DNA of 64,000 nucleotides, from positions 7,275,182-7,339,181 of the forward strand of contig CM040445.1 of assembly GCA_022749755.1 (NCBI GenBank), given 5' to 3'. The notes below the pieces were generated by a model. That model did no database searches, was not told the DNA's origin, and was given only the letters and a program-made list of their open reading frames with translations. This document shows, one piece after another, positions 48,917-61,429 of the stretch; within the stretch, counting starts at the first letter, position 1, and every line of letters begins with the position of its first letter. This DNA comes from Azadirachta indica (lineage: Eukaryota; Streptophyta; Magnoliopsida; Sapindales; Meliaceae). The translations under genes were made by a program, and so were the position numbers.

Positions 48917-49500
48917 TGTTGGGCCGCTGCAAACCAAAGAGTAAGGAACAACTCAGGACTTTGGAGGGAGTTCAAGGTGAGTTTTTTAAGTCCACGTTCA
49001 AGAAGCGTGGCGATGAAACGGCGACGTTTGCGTTTCATTTGGCCGGAATTCCAATTTCCGGCGACTTCCCATGATCCAACTTGTAGAGAAAAAAAAGGAA
49101 AAAAAAAAAAGAAGAAATTTTTTTGGGGGGGGGTGGGGTGTAGTTTTGGTCTCACTGATGATGGGTCTCTTTAGCTGTTTAGAGAAAATTTCAAAGAGAG
49201 AAAAGAAATGAGAGAGAGAGAAAGAGAGACTCTAGTATTAGTGTTTCGTGTGTTGTGTTTAGTGTGTTGTTTGAGTTGAAAGTAGTTAGAACACGCACCA
49301 GTTATGTGCGCGTGGGGAACATGAGAAGGGTCTGTTGATGGAAACTGATACAGTGAGCTAACACAACAGTCCCACGTACGAAAACACCAACATGAGAGTA
49401 GTTGTCAGTAGCAGGTGATTGGAGAGTGAAACACACGCGTATTAAAAGGTAGTTCTAGTTTTGGTATCATTTTCATGTTTCTGCCTGTTGCTCTTTTTCT
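48917..49500. promoter_or_regulatory. 5'UTR/promoter region of the BED/DUF659 gene
   Basis: Minus-strand upstream region of the gene starting at 48916. It contains a probable 5'UTR intron end (TTTGCAG at about 48935-48941), a purine-rich stretch (49082-49135) and a GA-rich stretch (about 49196-49230). No TATA box is decisive. Confidence 0.4.
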
Positions 49501-49790
49501 CTTTTGTGTTGTTGGGGTCTTTGTTTGTGGGGAAGAGTTTCTCTTGTCTGTAGCTTCCCCTTTTTAATTTTAAATTAATTTCCTCTTTTTATTATTTTTA
49601 TTATATTATTATAAATAAGGTAAGTGCCTTTTTCCTATTTTTATTTTATTTTGAAAATAATTTCTCTCTCTTACAATACCCATTAATTTTTGAGTTTCCA
49701 TTTGTGACTTGTTCTTCATGTGGGTTTATTCAGAATGTGGATATAAAAGGGCAACCTAGGAATTTAATGTAATGAATTCTCACTACTTGT

Positions 49791-49826
49791 TCTGCTTCTG
49801 CTTCTGCTTCTGCTTCTGCTTCTGCT
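49791..49826 (+). repeat. Hexanucleotide microsatellite (CTTCTG)n
   Basis: About six perfect copies of CTTCTG in tandem. A short plus-strand frame through it is not a credible gene. Confidence 0.9.
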
Positions 49827-51169
49827 CTATTGGGGAACTGATTGAGTTAATGTTGACCAAACACAGTCTGCGGAATTGCCTTGAAAAAGTTCACCAATTG
49901 CCACTTTCAATCAACAATCCAATCCCATTTGGGTTTTCTCTATTTTTTTCTTTTTTTTTATAAAAATGGTTTATGGTAAGAGTAGGTAGGTTAACATTAT
50001 AGCATAGACAATAGAGGTTAAAAAAAAAAAAAAAAAAAAAGGCAAAGTTTAGTCTCTTTTCCACATAATGCGCTTCAATTTACAGCGGTCAATTTTATTC
50101 CTTTAAAGTTTTGTCTTTGGTCCCCCCGGCTTGTAGAGGGTAGACTACATAATAAAAGAACAACTTCCACAGAGTATTAAATAATCAACAACCGTCAAAA
50201 CTTTCTTCATCCTAAATCAAATTACTTAAATTTACTTTCCCTATTTTATTTCAACTTAAAAATTTAACTCATATAAATATTATTTATACTTATAATATTA
50301 TCACATTAATTTGTAAAAATAAATATATGTATCAAGCAATATTTTTGTCTGAAAGTAAATAAATTTATCACTTATAAACTAATAAATTTTTGAGTTGTAC
50401 CTCTTTCATATCATGTGAAAATATATGTAATCTTATTTAAATTTAGTAATATAAAATATTTAATAAATAAAATATGGGTCTTACAAAAATATGAAATTTG
50501 ATTCAAACTATTCAATTGGATTGAATTGATTGAGTCGATGGATTTTGAAAATTCTTATTTTAGATTCTCAACAATATTATTAATTTATGGTTAACAATGA
50601 TAGAAGACATTAGGTTATGGATAAATTATTTTTTTGTTCATAATAAATAATTAAATTATTCATGTACACACTTTGGTGATGAACAATGAATATGAATTTA
50701 TTCCAATCCAACAAATTTGCTTGATGAAGTAGTTTCACGGGTTTTTAAGGTCATATTTAATGAACTTTTTTAGGAATTAGGTGGAGACGAAAACTGTTCG
50801 AAAGTTTGACAAAAGTTTGTGTTGGGTTAACGAGAAAGTTGTCATTTTCAATTACGCACTGTAAAACAAATCGAAACTGATTATGTTAAAACTAAAAATG
50901 ATTAAAGTATTAAATGGAGGTTAGTGGTCAATTTTAATCTCTTATTAGTGAGTCAGTCAATAGCCTTAAGTTTAAGTCACAACTGTCTTCCACCTTGTAA
51001 ATTCTAAATACATGTACATACAAATGTCATATTATGCATCCATCTTTTAAAATTTTTAGATGGGTTAAAAAAAAAATCGAACTTCCTTTATATTTTACAT
51101 CATTATCGGCAGACATATTAAATTAAGATATAAATTTTAAATTTTTTTAAAAAATTAAAAATATTTTAA

Positions 51170-51353
51170 AGAAAAAAATATAAATTTTTATATTATTTGT
51201 AAGTCGTTAAATTTAAGTACATTTAACGATTAAAATTAAATTTAAAATTAAATCTAATCATGCATTTACTACATATGCCAAATTTAATCTCAATTATTAT
51301 ATATATTTAAATTTAACGGCTTACAAATAATATAAAAATTTATATAAAAAAAG
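51170..51353. mobile_element. MITE-like element 3
   Basis: Arms at about 51179-51236 and 51288-51345 are near-perfect inverted repeats (TTTTTATATTATTTGTAAG and its inverse). Internal AAGTCGTTAAATTTAAG strings resemble the elements at 27.5-28.0 kb, suggesting one family. Non-coding. Confidence 0.5.
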
Positions 51354-53430
51354 ACTCCGATCCTTCTCTATTTTAAATTGTAAGTTCGAAAATATATTTA
51401 AAATGGGTTTAGATTTAAATTAACCATATTTACTTGATAGTTGAAATAAAAATGATTCTTTTAAAACAAAAAAATAGTGGGCGAAGTTTTTGAATGTTTG
51501 TTTCCTAGTTAGAACTTGATTTAATTGAGGAATAAAGGGAGGGAAGTCCTAGAGTCCCAAGGGTATTCCTATTCATTGTGGTGTTTCAAATTAGAAATTT
51601 CTCAAAAAGGGCGAACATAAAGCACTGCCTATTGCTATGGCCATAGGAACTTTTTTTTTTGTTTTTTTTTTTATTGTAAAGAAAAAAATTATTTAGTTTG
51701 AATGTCTATCACTTATACCTATAGTTTAGTTTATGTGACAAAGACAAAGTTTCTTAACTTGTTATTTCACAATTTCAATGCTTTCTGTAAATTAGGCTTG
51801 TTACTTTTATTTTTCTTAAATACACATATTTATTATGCATATAATTGTAGTACCCCTAAAAATGTAATGTAGAATCAATGTTTTGTTACTTTATTATCTA
51901 TAACTAAAGAAAGGTAGAAAATTTTTTTTTTTGTTTAACATTTAAATATGATTGAAATATAAATTTAATTTATATGTTTGTTTTTTTTATCTTAAATATT
52001 TAAATATAAATGTTAAATTATTTATTTTTATAAAAGTAAAAATTTTAAAACTACTATGTTGACATATACGCTATGAAATATTTGAAATTAATATATTAAA
52101 TTGTTGACATGTATAAATATTAATAATAAATTAAGGGTCCTATATATTTGAATGAATTAAATATTTTATTATTTTACATTTATATATGTCAACAACTTAA
52201 TATATCAATTTCAGACTTTTTATTCTTATAAAAAATAAACAACTTAATATTTATATTCAGACGTTAAAAGATAAAAAAAATATATATATCAATCAAACTT
52301 ATATTTAAGTCAAGTTTCGATTTCACTCATATTTATACTTAAAAAAAAAACACTACATAAGGGTCTTAGTGATAAATAAATATTTAATTCACTAAAAGGT
52401 ATTAATGATAAATAAATATTTAATTCATTTAAACATTTAGTTATTCAGCTTTAAGGTAGTGTTTTATTTTTTCTATGTGAAGTCTAAATATAATTAAAAT
52501 ATGAATTTAATTGAATTTTAAATCTAGTTGATATATATATTTTTTTATTTTAAACATACAAATATAAATGTTAAATTATTTGTTTTATAAAAATAAAAAA
52601 AAAAACTGAAATTGATATGATGACATATATGCTATAAAAAATTGAAATTAATAAATTAAGTTATTGGAATATATAAATGTTATAAAATAAATTAAGGGTA
52701 TTATTGACAAATAAAATTTTTGATTTATTCAGATATTTGATCATTCAGATTTAACTCAAAATTTTTAATTTAATTAATTACATTAAAACATTTTTAACAA
52801 GTTTTCAGATATGAGTTAAAAACAAATAATTCTTAAACATATGAATAAAATTATTCAAATTTAAGTTAAAAAAAAAGCTCTTAAGTTAAAATTTTTAACT
52901 TAATTACATTTTCATATTTTTAACAAGTTTTTAAATATAAGTTAAAAAAATAAATGACTTTTAAACACTTTAATATAATTATTTAAACTCAAGTAAAAAA
53001 AAATACAAACAAACAGGCTCATAGTCAATTTTTTTAGAAGCTTTTGATTTATCAATTTTTTTAAAATATCAAATATTAATTAAAAATAAGCGAGTTCTAA
53101 AAGAAAGTTAGTATTACAAAATAATTATTTAACTTTTTTTTTAAACTTTAACAAAATTATTAGTTCAGTTTTTTATCTTGCCACTACTTTTTAATTGTGT
53201 GGACGTAACCTTCTAATAGCATATGAAGGCCAATTTTTCTCTCAAAGTAAGTGGAGATAAAGTTTTTAATAAAAGCATATTTTATCTTAAGTAGGCACAA
53301 ATTTTTATAGTAGTATCAAATTAAATTCAATCAATCAAGATTTCCAACTTAATAAATTTATAATATAATATCGATATATAATTTTTTTTTAAAAAAAAAA
53401 ATTATCTCAATATATAACATTCGTGTTTTA

Positions 53431-53608
53431 CTTTTAACTATAGTTGTAATTGATAAAAAACAAATATCACATTGACATTGAATAAGAATCACAAAGGTTG
53501 ATTAATACAATGTGTCTTACTTTTAACTATAATTGTAATTGATAAGAAACAAATATCACATTGACATCGAATGAGAATCACAGAGGTTGCTTAATACAAT
53601 TTAAAACT
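53431..53608 (+). repeat. 89-bp tandem duplication
   Basis: The unit begins CTTTTAACTATAGTTGTAAT at 53431 and recurs at 53520 with about 90% identity. Both copies end with TTAATACAAT. Non-coding. Confidence 0.85.
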
Positions 53609-56035
53609 TAAACCACTTGGTAACTAATGGATTTGTTGAGTAGTCTTTGTTTCCAATGTCGTTTTAAGAATTCTCGTGCCCTCATTTGATTCACTCATCA
53701 CTCATTTTAGTTTAGATGCAATCATTTTGTCACAAATTTTTTCTCCAACTTTCTCATGCATTAAAAAAAGGAAAACAAAAATACCCATTTTAGTCTTTTC
53801 CTATCGCTCTTCTTTTTGTAATTCAGTATTTACAAACTAATACCCTAATTAATCTAAACCTAAAACAATTTAATGGGCATTATACTTATGAATCATGAAT
53901 ATTAATTTCTTGGTGATGCACACTTGGTGTGTGATTTATCATTTAGGGAGAGTGAGTTGCCCACCTTAAATGAATGGATTGATAGAATTAGTAGCAACAA
54001 TAACATATGTTATTGTTGAAGTGATAGGATCACCAATACGAGTTGGTTGATTTATTATTTATTATATATATATATATATATGAAATGAATTGAATAGAAT
54101 CTTTATCTCCCCACATAGGGTCAAATTATATTATATGTCACACTTTCGTTTTCAATCAATATGATAAACGATAATGCTCTTTGGATTTCCTCCCTACATG
54201 TTTTATTCAATTACATTTGCAATCTTATTCACCCCTAGTTCCCGACTATACAAACTTTTAATTTATATATATATAATATGATTTAATCAAATTTATTATA
54301 CGCATAATTCACAAAATATATAGAAATGATTCATTATGAATACTATATTGGTTCTATTATCAATTTTAAATATATTATATATATATATTTATTTATGATT
54401 ATTGTGTGGGTAAAGGAAGTAAATTATACCCTTTAAGATTTGATTAAATTTATACTTTAATCTCACTAATTTTAAAAATATTAACCTAAATTCTTATTCA
54501 TTTAAAAAACTATTTTGAAAAGTTTGTTCATTTTTATGTTACAATTATATATAATATTTATTGATTACAATTAATTTACGAGTTAAATATATCATGTTCA
54601 TTTTCTTTTTGTTCAAATTATAAAATAAACTAGCGTACTAATTATCAATGATATTTTTTAAATAAGTAGGATTATTTGTCTAAACTTTAAGGATATATAT
54701 GTACTTTTCTCTCTCTGTATTTCAATTTAAATTTAAAAATATAATAACTAAAGTGTTTAACACAAGTTTACTCTTACTTTATAGTTAATGCAAAACAACC
54801 ACCAAATCAATTTATGTTTTTCCTTTATTTAAAAATACAACATTTAATCTTAAATAAACCTTAAATTAATTTGAATTATGTACTTTATTTTAAAAAAATG
54901 ATAGGCAATAAAAAAATTAAATAAAATAATATGTGCTCACCAATTAATATAAATTTGATTAGATGATACGTTAGATTGATTAAAAAAAAAAAAATAAAAG
55001 AGTTACGTATATACATTGTATTTAATTTTATGGGACCAACATTGTTAGTTTATAATTAAATATATGAATATATAATATAAAAAAAATGAATATTATGATT
55101 TAATATATGAACAACACAATGAAAACTTCACGTGTAGTAGTAGTAGTAGTAGTAGTTCATCTTCTTTCAGGAAATGGGTTGGAACATTACATAATTGAAA
55201 GTGTATGTAGTCCAAATTAAGCAAATGTATATTGTTTTCATATTCTAAATTAATTCTAATGTGGACCAATATTTAATTATAATAAATTATAATAATAGTA
55301 AATAATAATAATAACGATAATAATAATGGGTATGGCCCTATGATTAGAAGGGTGATTATGACACGTGTATAGGGAATGGATTGAGAGGCAGACATTGGCC
55401 AATTATGCTATAAAAAAGAAAGCCATAAAGTGTATAAAATAATGAGAAAGTTAATTTGCAAATTTTCTCTGCTTTGCTTTGCTTTCTTTTTAGTTTTTAT
55501 ATAAAGTGGAATGATGGGCCAATGCCGAATAAGAAGAAGGCCTTAATGGTTACCATTCATTCATTCAAAATCAAAGCCGAAAAACCACCTTGATTGATTT
55601 TGCAATTACATACAAACAGCTGGCTCGCTACATCAATCATATGATTACTGGACCCTACCTTTTTAGTGAAATTCTTGTTTGATTTTCTTCTTCTTCTTCT
55701 TTTTGGTGTTCTTCACTTTGTAATGGTAATTATCAATGCTTTTGCATGCTTCTGATTCCAATTCTCATTCTCTCTTTTCTTTTCTTCTGAACAGCGAAGT
55801 TAAGGATTGTTACTGTATGGCCCATTTTAGTCTAAGCCCATCAATGTCTAAATGGACTGGGCTAACGCATAAGCTAGGGAGGAACATGTAAGAAAGGAAA
55901 GAGTAGAGCTGGAATCACTATCGACCCAAAGAGAGAACTAACATTGCTCTTATTTGACTTGGCAAAAGAACAGCCAAAACCTTAGGACCCTCAACATATT
56001 ATGGAGGTTCATAGAAGATACAAAAAATAAATTGG

Positions 56036-56108
56036 CGCCCACCGTGGGGCTCGAACCCACGACCACAAGGTTAAGAGCCTTGCGCTCTACCGACTGAGCT
56101 AGACGGGC
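56036..56108 (-). tRNA. tRNA-Lys (anticodon CUU)
   Basis: A 73-nt cloverleaf read on the minus strand: 7-bp acceptor stem GCCCGTC with GGTGGGC (two wobble pairs), D-arm AGCTCAGTCGGTAGAGC (A box), anticodon arm CAAGG-CTCTTAA-CCTTG with anticodon CTT, and T-arm GTGGGTTCGAGCCCCAC (B box). There is no intron and CCA is not encoded, as expected in a nuclear gene. A T-run follows on its 3' side near 56023-56030. A minus-strand open frame across it is a shadow. Confidence 0.97.
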
Positions 56109-56764
56109 TTGATGTTCAATTTTTCTTATTATTATTAGTTCTTCAGTCATCTAATTCTTTCTGTGGTCTTACAAGCAAGCAAACTATTCACCGCAATGAG
56201 TAAAGAGAATCACTTTATTGAATACTGACTTTTTATTCATGCAAAAACTTTTAACATTTTTACAAAGCTAAATTGTTCCATTTTCTCCAAATCAAAATTT
56301 AAATATGCTGTTTGATTTTTTGACTATGGAGAAAAATTGATTATTCATGCAGACACCTTCCATGATTAAAACATTGCTCACCTTTTTTAAACCAAAAACA
56401 TCAAGAAGGAAATGACACAAAATACAAGACATATTATGCCACACAAGTTAACGGTATTTTGATGCTAAACTAATGCTAAGAGATTAATACTTATCTATAT
56501 AAACATGAAGGCAAGACATAATTCCAGATTACATAGAATTCTTAATTTGAACATAATGTCAAAGAAACAAGTTCACATTTTGAACCTCAACACTGAAGAT
56601 TTCAAATTAATAACACATCCTTTAAATCCCCAAGTTAAAGCCTTCTACTTTGCCAAACTAGTATGCTGATGTCAACTTCAAATTAGAGGTTTCCAGGAAT
56701 CGTCACCAGCATAAATATACTAGACACGCATTGTTCTAACCAAAAGGTTCTGCAGTCAAGACAG
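56109..56764. other. Spacer between tRNA-Lys and SMO1 3' end
   Basis: Presumably holds the 3'UTR of the minus-strand sterol oxidase gene. No other feature is supported. Confidence 0.5.
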
Positions 56765-59700
56765 CTACTCGGATTTAAGATCCCGGTACAATCCTCCGTT
56801 CAGCTCACCACCATCTCCTAATTCCTCTTTCATCTGAATTAGATCAAAAGCGAACAATTAGCAACAATAAACAGCATATAAAATATATATTACATCAGTC
56901 AATATAACGACCAAAGAATAAAGCAGCATGAACAATTGCAGAACTAGATCCAGCAATCAACCTATTATGAAATAAATCAATTTTCCCCAAGTATGTCTAA
57001 TAATACTAAAAAGTGACTGCTTTGTCTTTTAACTTATTCATAATGATTAGACTCTGTTAGTTGCTTTTATTTCATTCATCATCTTTACATTTACCTAATA
57101 TTAGACGATGAGTTGTGATCACTTCAATACTCAAGACTCGAGCAATAAACTCCACCAGGATGCAAGTGAATGTTAATAATTTAACGACAGAAGGTTACCT
57201 TTCTTAGGATCTTCTTTTGATAACGATAGCCCTAATCAGAAAAAGAAAACAAAGTTAACCCTGAATCATTACATAGGTTAAAATTATAACCTAAACAGGT
57301 ACATAATAAATTAGCATTGGAAAAGACCTTGTCAGTTCCATAAAGATAATCACAATATGTAAACACTGAAGCAAAGTTGCTTTGGCTTTGTCCTCCAACA
57401 TAATGATGATAATCGTGGTAATCTGCACCACCATAAAATGGGATAAACCTTGTGAGACTCCAGGGAAAGTCATACCTGCAAAACAAAAAACAAATTACCA
57501 CATGCTTTACACACTCAATACTAGCAGAAGATAGAGACTAAGGATATAGAAAAGCAACATGTGAAGTAAGAAGCTAATGCAGATGATAGGCAACACGGAT
57601 TCGTAGACAGCAGCATGTATAGATAAGAATTCTGCTGCTAATCACTATCAGAAACCAGCCAGAAAGCCTGAGAACTGTAAACAGAACTCAGATAGAAATT
57701 CACAAAATACATGATGTTCTAAATGCAACTCTACCTTCAACAGTATGGTCATTCCCACTACCAAAGCAATTATCAGATTAAATACAAGTAACTACACAAT
57801 TCAGAAAATGTGCTGCCAACATGCACAAAGCTCCTTAGGCAGTTTTCCATATCAACAAATTTATTGTTTACATGAGCCAACCAGGCTTACTGATTTCATC
57901 TACACAACTTCACACAAAACAAGATACCACCAATATATCTTAGTTATACACAAATCCCATGGTCAACAATTGAGCATGCAGTTCCTTTAGATTTTACTAT
58001 ATATGCATCATTAGTTTTCTCTAAATAGCCTCTGACTTGCTCAAAATTACTTTCTTTTATCTAGTAATTTTGGTCATTAGTTTTGCCTTACCATATCTTT
58101 GTCTTCTATTTTCTCAAATTTATTCAATTTGTAGGCATTTATCAGCTTTTCTCCATAGAAACCAGCCAAAATTTATAAGGTGATTGGATCCCATACAGTA
58201 GCTAAGCAGTGGAACTGAAAACAATGCAGTAAAGAAGGAAAATAATTGAAGTGCATCAAACTAAACATAACAACCAGTAAATCAACAGCACGCACTTCAA
58301 AGGAGAAAGTGTCCATCTGGTGACATGCGATGGTCGTGACTTAAACTATCTAAACATTATGCACATGGTCGTGACTTAAACTATCTAAACATTATGCACA
58401 CAATTAATTAACGACTGATACAAAAAGCCATGAGTCTTTAAAAATTTCCAAAATAAGAAATGTAAAAGACAACAAAAAGAATTACAGTTGTTTCGCTAAT
58501 CTTAGAACTTTGGCAACTGAACTGGGAATACTAAAGTACTCGACCAAATTGCAATAATCACCACATATGCTACAGTAGCAAGATAGTTTATTGCTAACAA
58601 AATTTCAAAAAAAATATACCTACTTGATTGAAATTCTGGCCTCATGCGGTAGAATTATATCAGATTTCATCTTTTTTACCAAAATTTTAGGATTTGGCCA
58701 TATAGAAATAATTGATTAAATCTTTTTTCTTTGTTTCTGTTTTGTAGTGACTAACAGCAATTCATTACCAAAACAAAATACAACTCAGCCAAGAGCAAAA
58801 AGATGACAGTAAAGTTGCACAAGGAAAAGGCATAAAGCTGATCCTCATCCTCATCAACAAAAGTTTAGGCACTAGTAAAGATCCTTCAAATTCACATACT
58901 TTACAAACAATTCCAATGCAGAGGACAAAAGGAGTGCAAGAAATTCAAAAGTTAACATCATTTAGTAACAATCAACTAAAGCAGAAAAGTATAGTGATCA
59001 AATTAGAAAAAAAAAAACAGCACGCGTACCCGCTATGAGTGTCAATTGCCTCAATCTGCCGCAAAACTATCCACAACCAGAATGTGATCATGTGCCCAGG
59101 AACCATTGCGGGACCAAGAAAGGATGGAATCCCAAGGATCAAAACCTCAGCCCAATGAGCATATGGAGCAGCAAATCCTATAGGAGCAGTGTATTCATGG
59201 TGAACACAGTGAATTTTCTCATAGCCCCACTTACAATGGAGAAATCTGTGGATCCAGTAATTGGTATAATCTTCTACTATGAAATATACTACCAATTGTG
59301 CAATAATCTCCCATGCTGATGGCAGCGGCAACCCAGTTTGAATCCCAACCATCTGTGATCAGGAGGCAACCCCATGTTATATCGTGTACAAACCCATATG
59401 AGATACAGGAATGCTTTTAACCAAAAACATCAAATGCTACGAAACCCAAAATCAAGCAAGCATCATTTTAGAAAAGCAAAATATGGAATTTCCTGCATAA
59501 GAAGCTACATTCAAACTGGAGGAAAAAAATCGACCCCATATAAATCTGAGTATACAGTCAAAATTACCAACTAAGCTGCACAAATTACAGAGAAATAAAA
59601 AATCTTGAAATCATCCCGAGACGTCTCACGATATGCAACATGCATTAACGCATATCCAGTATACCATTAAATTAATAGATGATGATTTGCGAAAACAATG

Positions 59701-60223
59701 CATCCTTACACAATGTTATCACAGAAATGAAGTAATTAAATAAAATTATCTAACATAATTTGGATATAAGAACAAATATGAAAACACCCGAATGCAAAAG
59801 ATTGACAAATCCCTGAAATCACATTCTAAGAAGATTGGAAAATTTCACAAGAGAATCCAAAAACAAATGATATATTATCCTGTACTTAATTACCTTAACG
59901 GAAGGATAAGATACGAGTTGAAGAGGCCCCACAACGAGAAAAAACATGCGCATAACATCCTTGTAACATCGAAACATCTCGGACAAAGACAACCGAACTT
60001 TGGGCTGAATCTTGTACTGATCGAAGCTATTAGATCGCAAGAGTTCGATAAAGACCATGGGAAGTGGCACAAGAGAAAAGACCAAGAAGAGAAAGAGAAT
60101 GTTGTGGCAGTATAGAAAGTAATCCGATTTATTAGCCGAGTAGTTATACCAGAACGTCTCAGCGAGCGTCAGGTTCCGACCGAGAGCGGCGGCGGCGTCT
60201 TCGATTGTTGCGTACGGCAGCAT
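56765..60223 (-). CDS. SMO1: Sterol C4-methyl oxidase, SMO1 class (methylsterol monooxygenase 1)
   Basis: ER-membrane di-iron monooxygenase that begins removal of the first C4 methyl group from 4,4-dimethyl sterols in phytosterol synthesis (family knowledge). Exons: 60223-59894, 59352-59030, 57475-57328, 57231-57199 and 56833-56765; all are in frame with GT-AG sites, giving 300 residues. The N-terminus MLPYATIEDAAAALGRN and the block KSDYFLYCHNILFLFLVFSL mark the SMO1 rather than SMO2 class. All three histidine clusters are present: HRFLH, HCVHH and HDYHH. Several hydrophobic segments fit an ER integral membrane enzyme. The C-terminal tail is short (ends DLKSE) and lacks an obvious Lys-rich retrieval signal in the last five residues. 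The start matches the family; the frame above it lacks ATG. Intron 2 is about 1.55 kb. Confidence 0.96.
58331..58400 (+). repeat. Perfect 35-bp tandem duplication in SMO1 intron 2
   Basis: The unit TGGTCGTGACTTAAACTATC... ending ATGCACA occurs twice without mismatch, which suggests a very recent event or an assembly effect. It does not touch splice sites. Confidence 0.9.
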
Positions 60224-61052
60224 TTTGGAGAAGATCCAAAGCAGGTGGCGCGTGGGGGACCGAAGAGTTACGTTTGTGGGTTGTGTTTTTGTGAGAGTGT
60301 GAGAATGTCTGTATATGTGTGTGGTTGTTAATGATGCGCTGGCACAGGCGTCTGTGTTTGTTAAAATTATGCGGGAATTTTGAAACCAGAAGCAACCAGA
60401 CAAAATTGCTTACTGCAAATTCCTCTTAGTTTAGTCTACTCTACTAGTCCCGAGTGTTTGTCTCCTCTTCACTGCTCTGCTCTTCCTCTCGCTCTCGCTC
60501 CTTTTAAATGCTTCCTCCTGATGCCAGTCACTATCTGTACAATTTTATTTTGTTTTCTAAAATAATATATATATATTTTCTTTTCAATTATCTTTAATAT
60601 AAATTAATTCAATCATTCCGAATCCTGGGATGAGGGGAGATATTCTGGGTCAATTACTTCTAACAAACTTATTTAATTAATTGCTTCAACAAACAATATT
60701 TGTATAATTTTACCCTTTAAACTAACTAACAATTAAAAAATTTAATGGTATAATTGAGATACACGAACGGATTATTAGAGGGTGAGCGGATTGATCATTG
60801 AAGACAATGAAGTGATGTAATGAATTTAGAACATGAAATAGGAGTCAGTCAATGGAAGGCTCTCCTATTATTCGTTCATTTAGTCGTAAAGACACATTGT
60901 CTATGACTAATGGGTGTGCCTACCTCCCCGTTCATTTTAACTTACTAGTGTGCAATAATATTAGTAGACTATATAATATATTTAAAATTTAACTTAAGAC
61001 ATTTTATAAAATATCAAATAATTATCAATTTTAATTTTTTATTAAGTCATGT

Positions 61053-61193
61053 GTAAGATCACGTGTTATAGAGGATAAAATTAATAATTTTTTTTTTTAT
61101 ATAAAATTTTATATTAATTATAAATTATTAAATTTATGTATATTTAAAAATAAAAAATAATATATTAATTATATATTAATTACGTGATCTTAC
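61053..61193. mobile_element. Inverted-repeat element (12-bp perfect ends)
   Basis: GTAAGATCACGT at 61053-61064 and ACGTGATCTTAC at 61182-61193 are perfect inverted repeats around about 117 nt of A/T-rich DNA, part of which (TATAAAATTTTATATTAATTA) resembles the MITE-like elements at 27.5 and 51.2 kb. It may be a small or internally deleted relative. Confidence 0.45.
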
Positions 61194-61407
61194 GCCTGTG
61201 TATATAAAATTATAGTACGTATGTTTGTATGCCGCTTGTAGCGTGGCGCGGGCGCCGTAGAAGACGGGCTCGTTGGTGGTATCGCCGGCTCGGGGAGTGT
61301 AACAGCGCTTTAATTTTTGTGTTTGGTCTCATTGGATTCTATCGTTAGGGGAGACGTGGAAGCATCTGACGAACACAATATCGTGAATCTCATTTCGTCG
61401 TCTTCTC

Positions 61408-61429
61408 CACGTGTCAAAATAATCACGTG
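61408..61429. promoter_or_regulatory. Pair of G-box (CACGTG) motifs
   Basis: CACGTG at 61408-61413 and 61424-61429, 16 bp apart, in contexts CCACGTGTC and TCACGTGGG that fit ABRE/G-box sites for bZIP or bHLH factors. They lie about 1.2 kb upstream of SMO1, or could belong to a gene beyond the right edge. Confidence 0.4.

Larger units (their letters stand above)
49830..56035. other. A+T-rich intergenic region
   Basis: Six kilobases without a supported gene. It contains a poly-A run (50020-50040), a MITE-like inverted-repeat element (51170-51353), diverged repeats of a segment around 51980-52200 and 52560-52740, an 89-bp tandem duplication (53431-53608), TA runs (54061-54081) and GTA repeats (55136-55156). 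Confidence 0.55.

Noticed and set aside
55950..56150. Minus-strand ORF of 66 codons (ARLAQSVERKALNLVVVGSSP)
   Set aside because: This is the classic translation of a tRNA gene; the sequence is tRNA-Lys(CUU).
59035..59319. Plus-strand ORF of 94 codons opposite SMO1 exon 2
   Set aside because: It is the antisense shadow of a conserved exon carrying the histidine motifs.
60224..60403. N-terminal extension of SMO1 upstream of MLPYATIED
   Set aside because: The frame is open but starts at TTG with no ATG, and the family begins at this Met.
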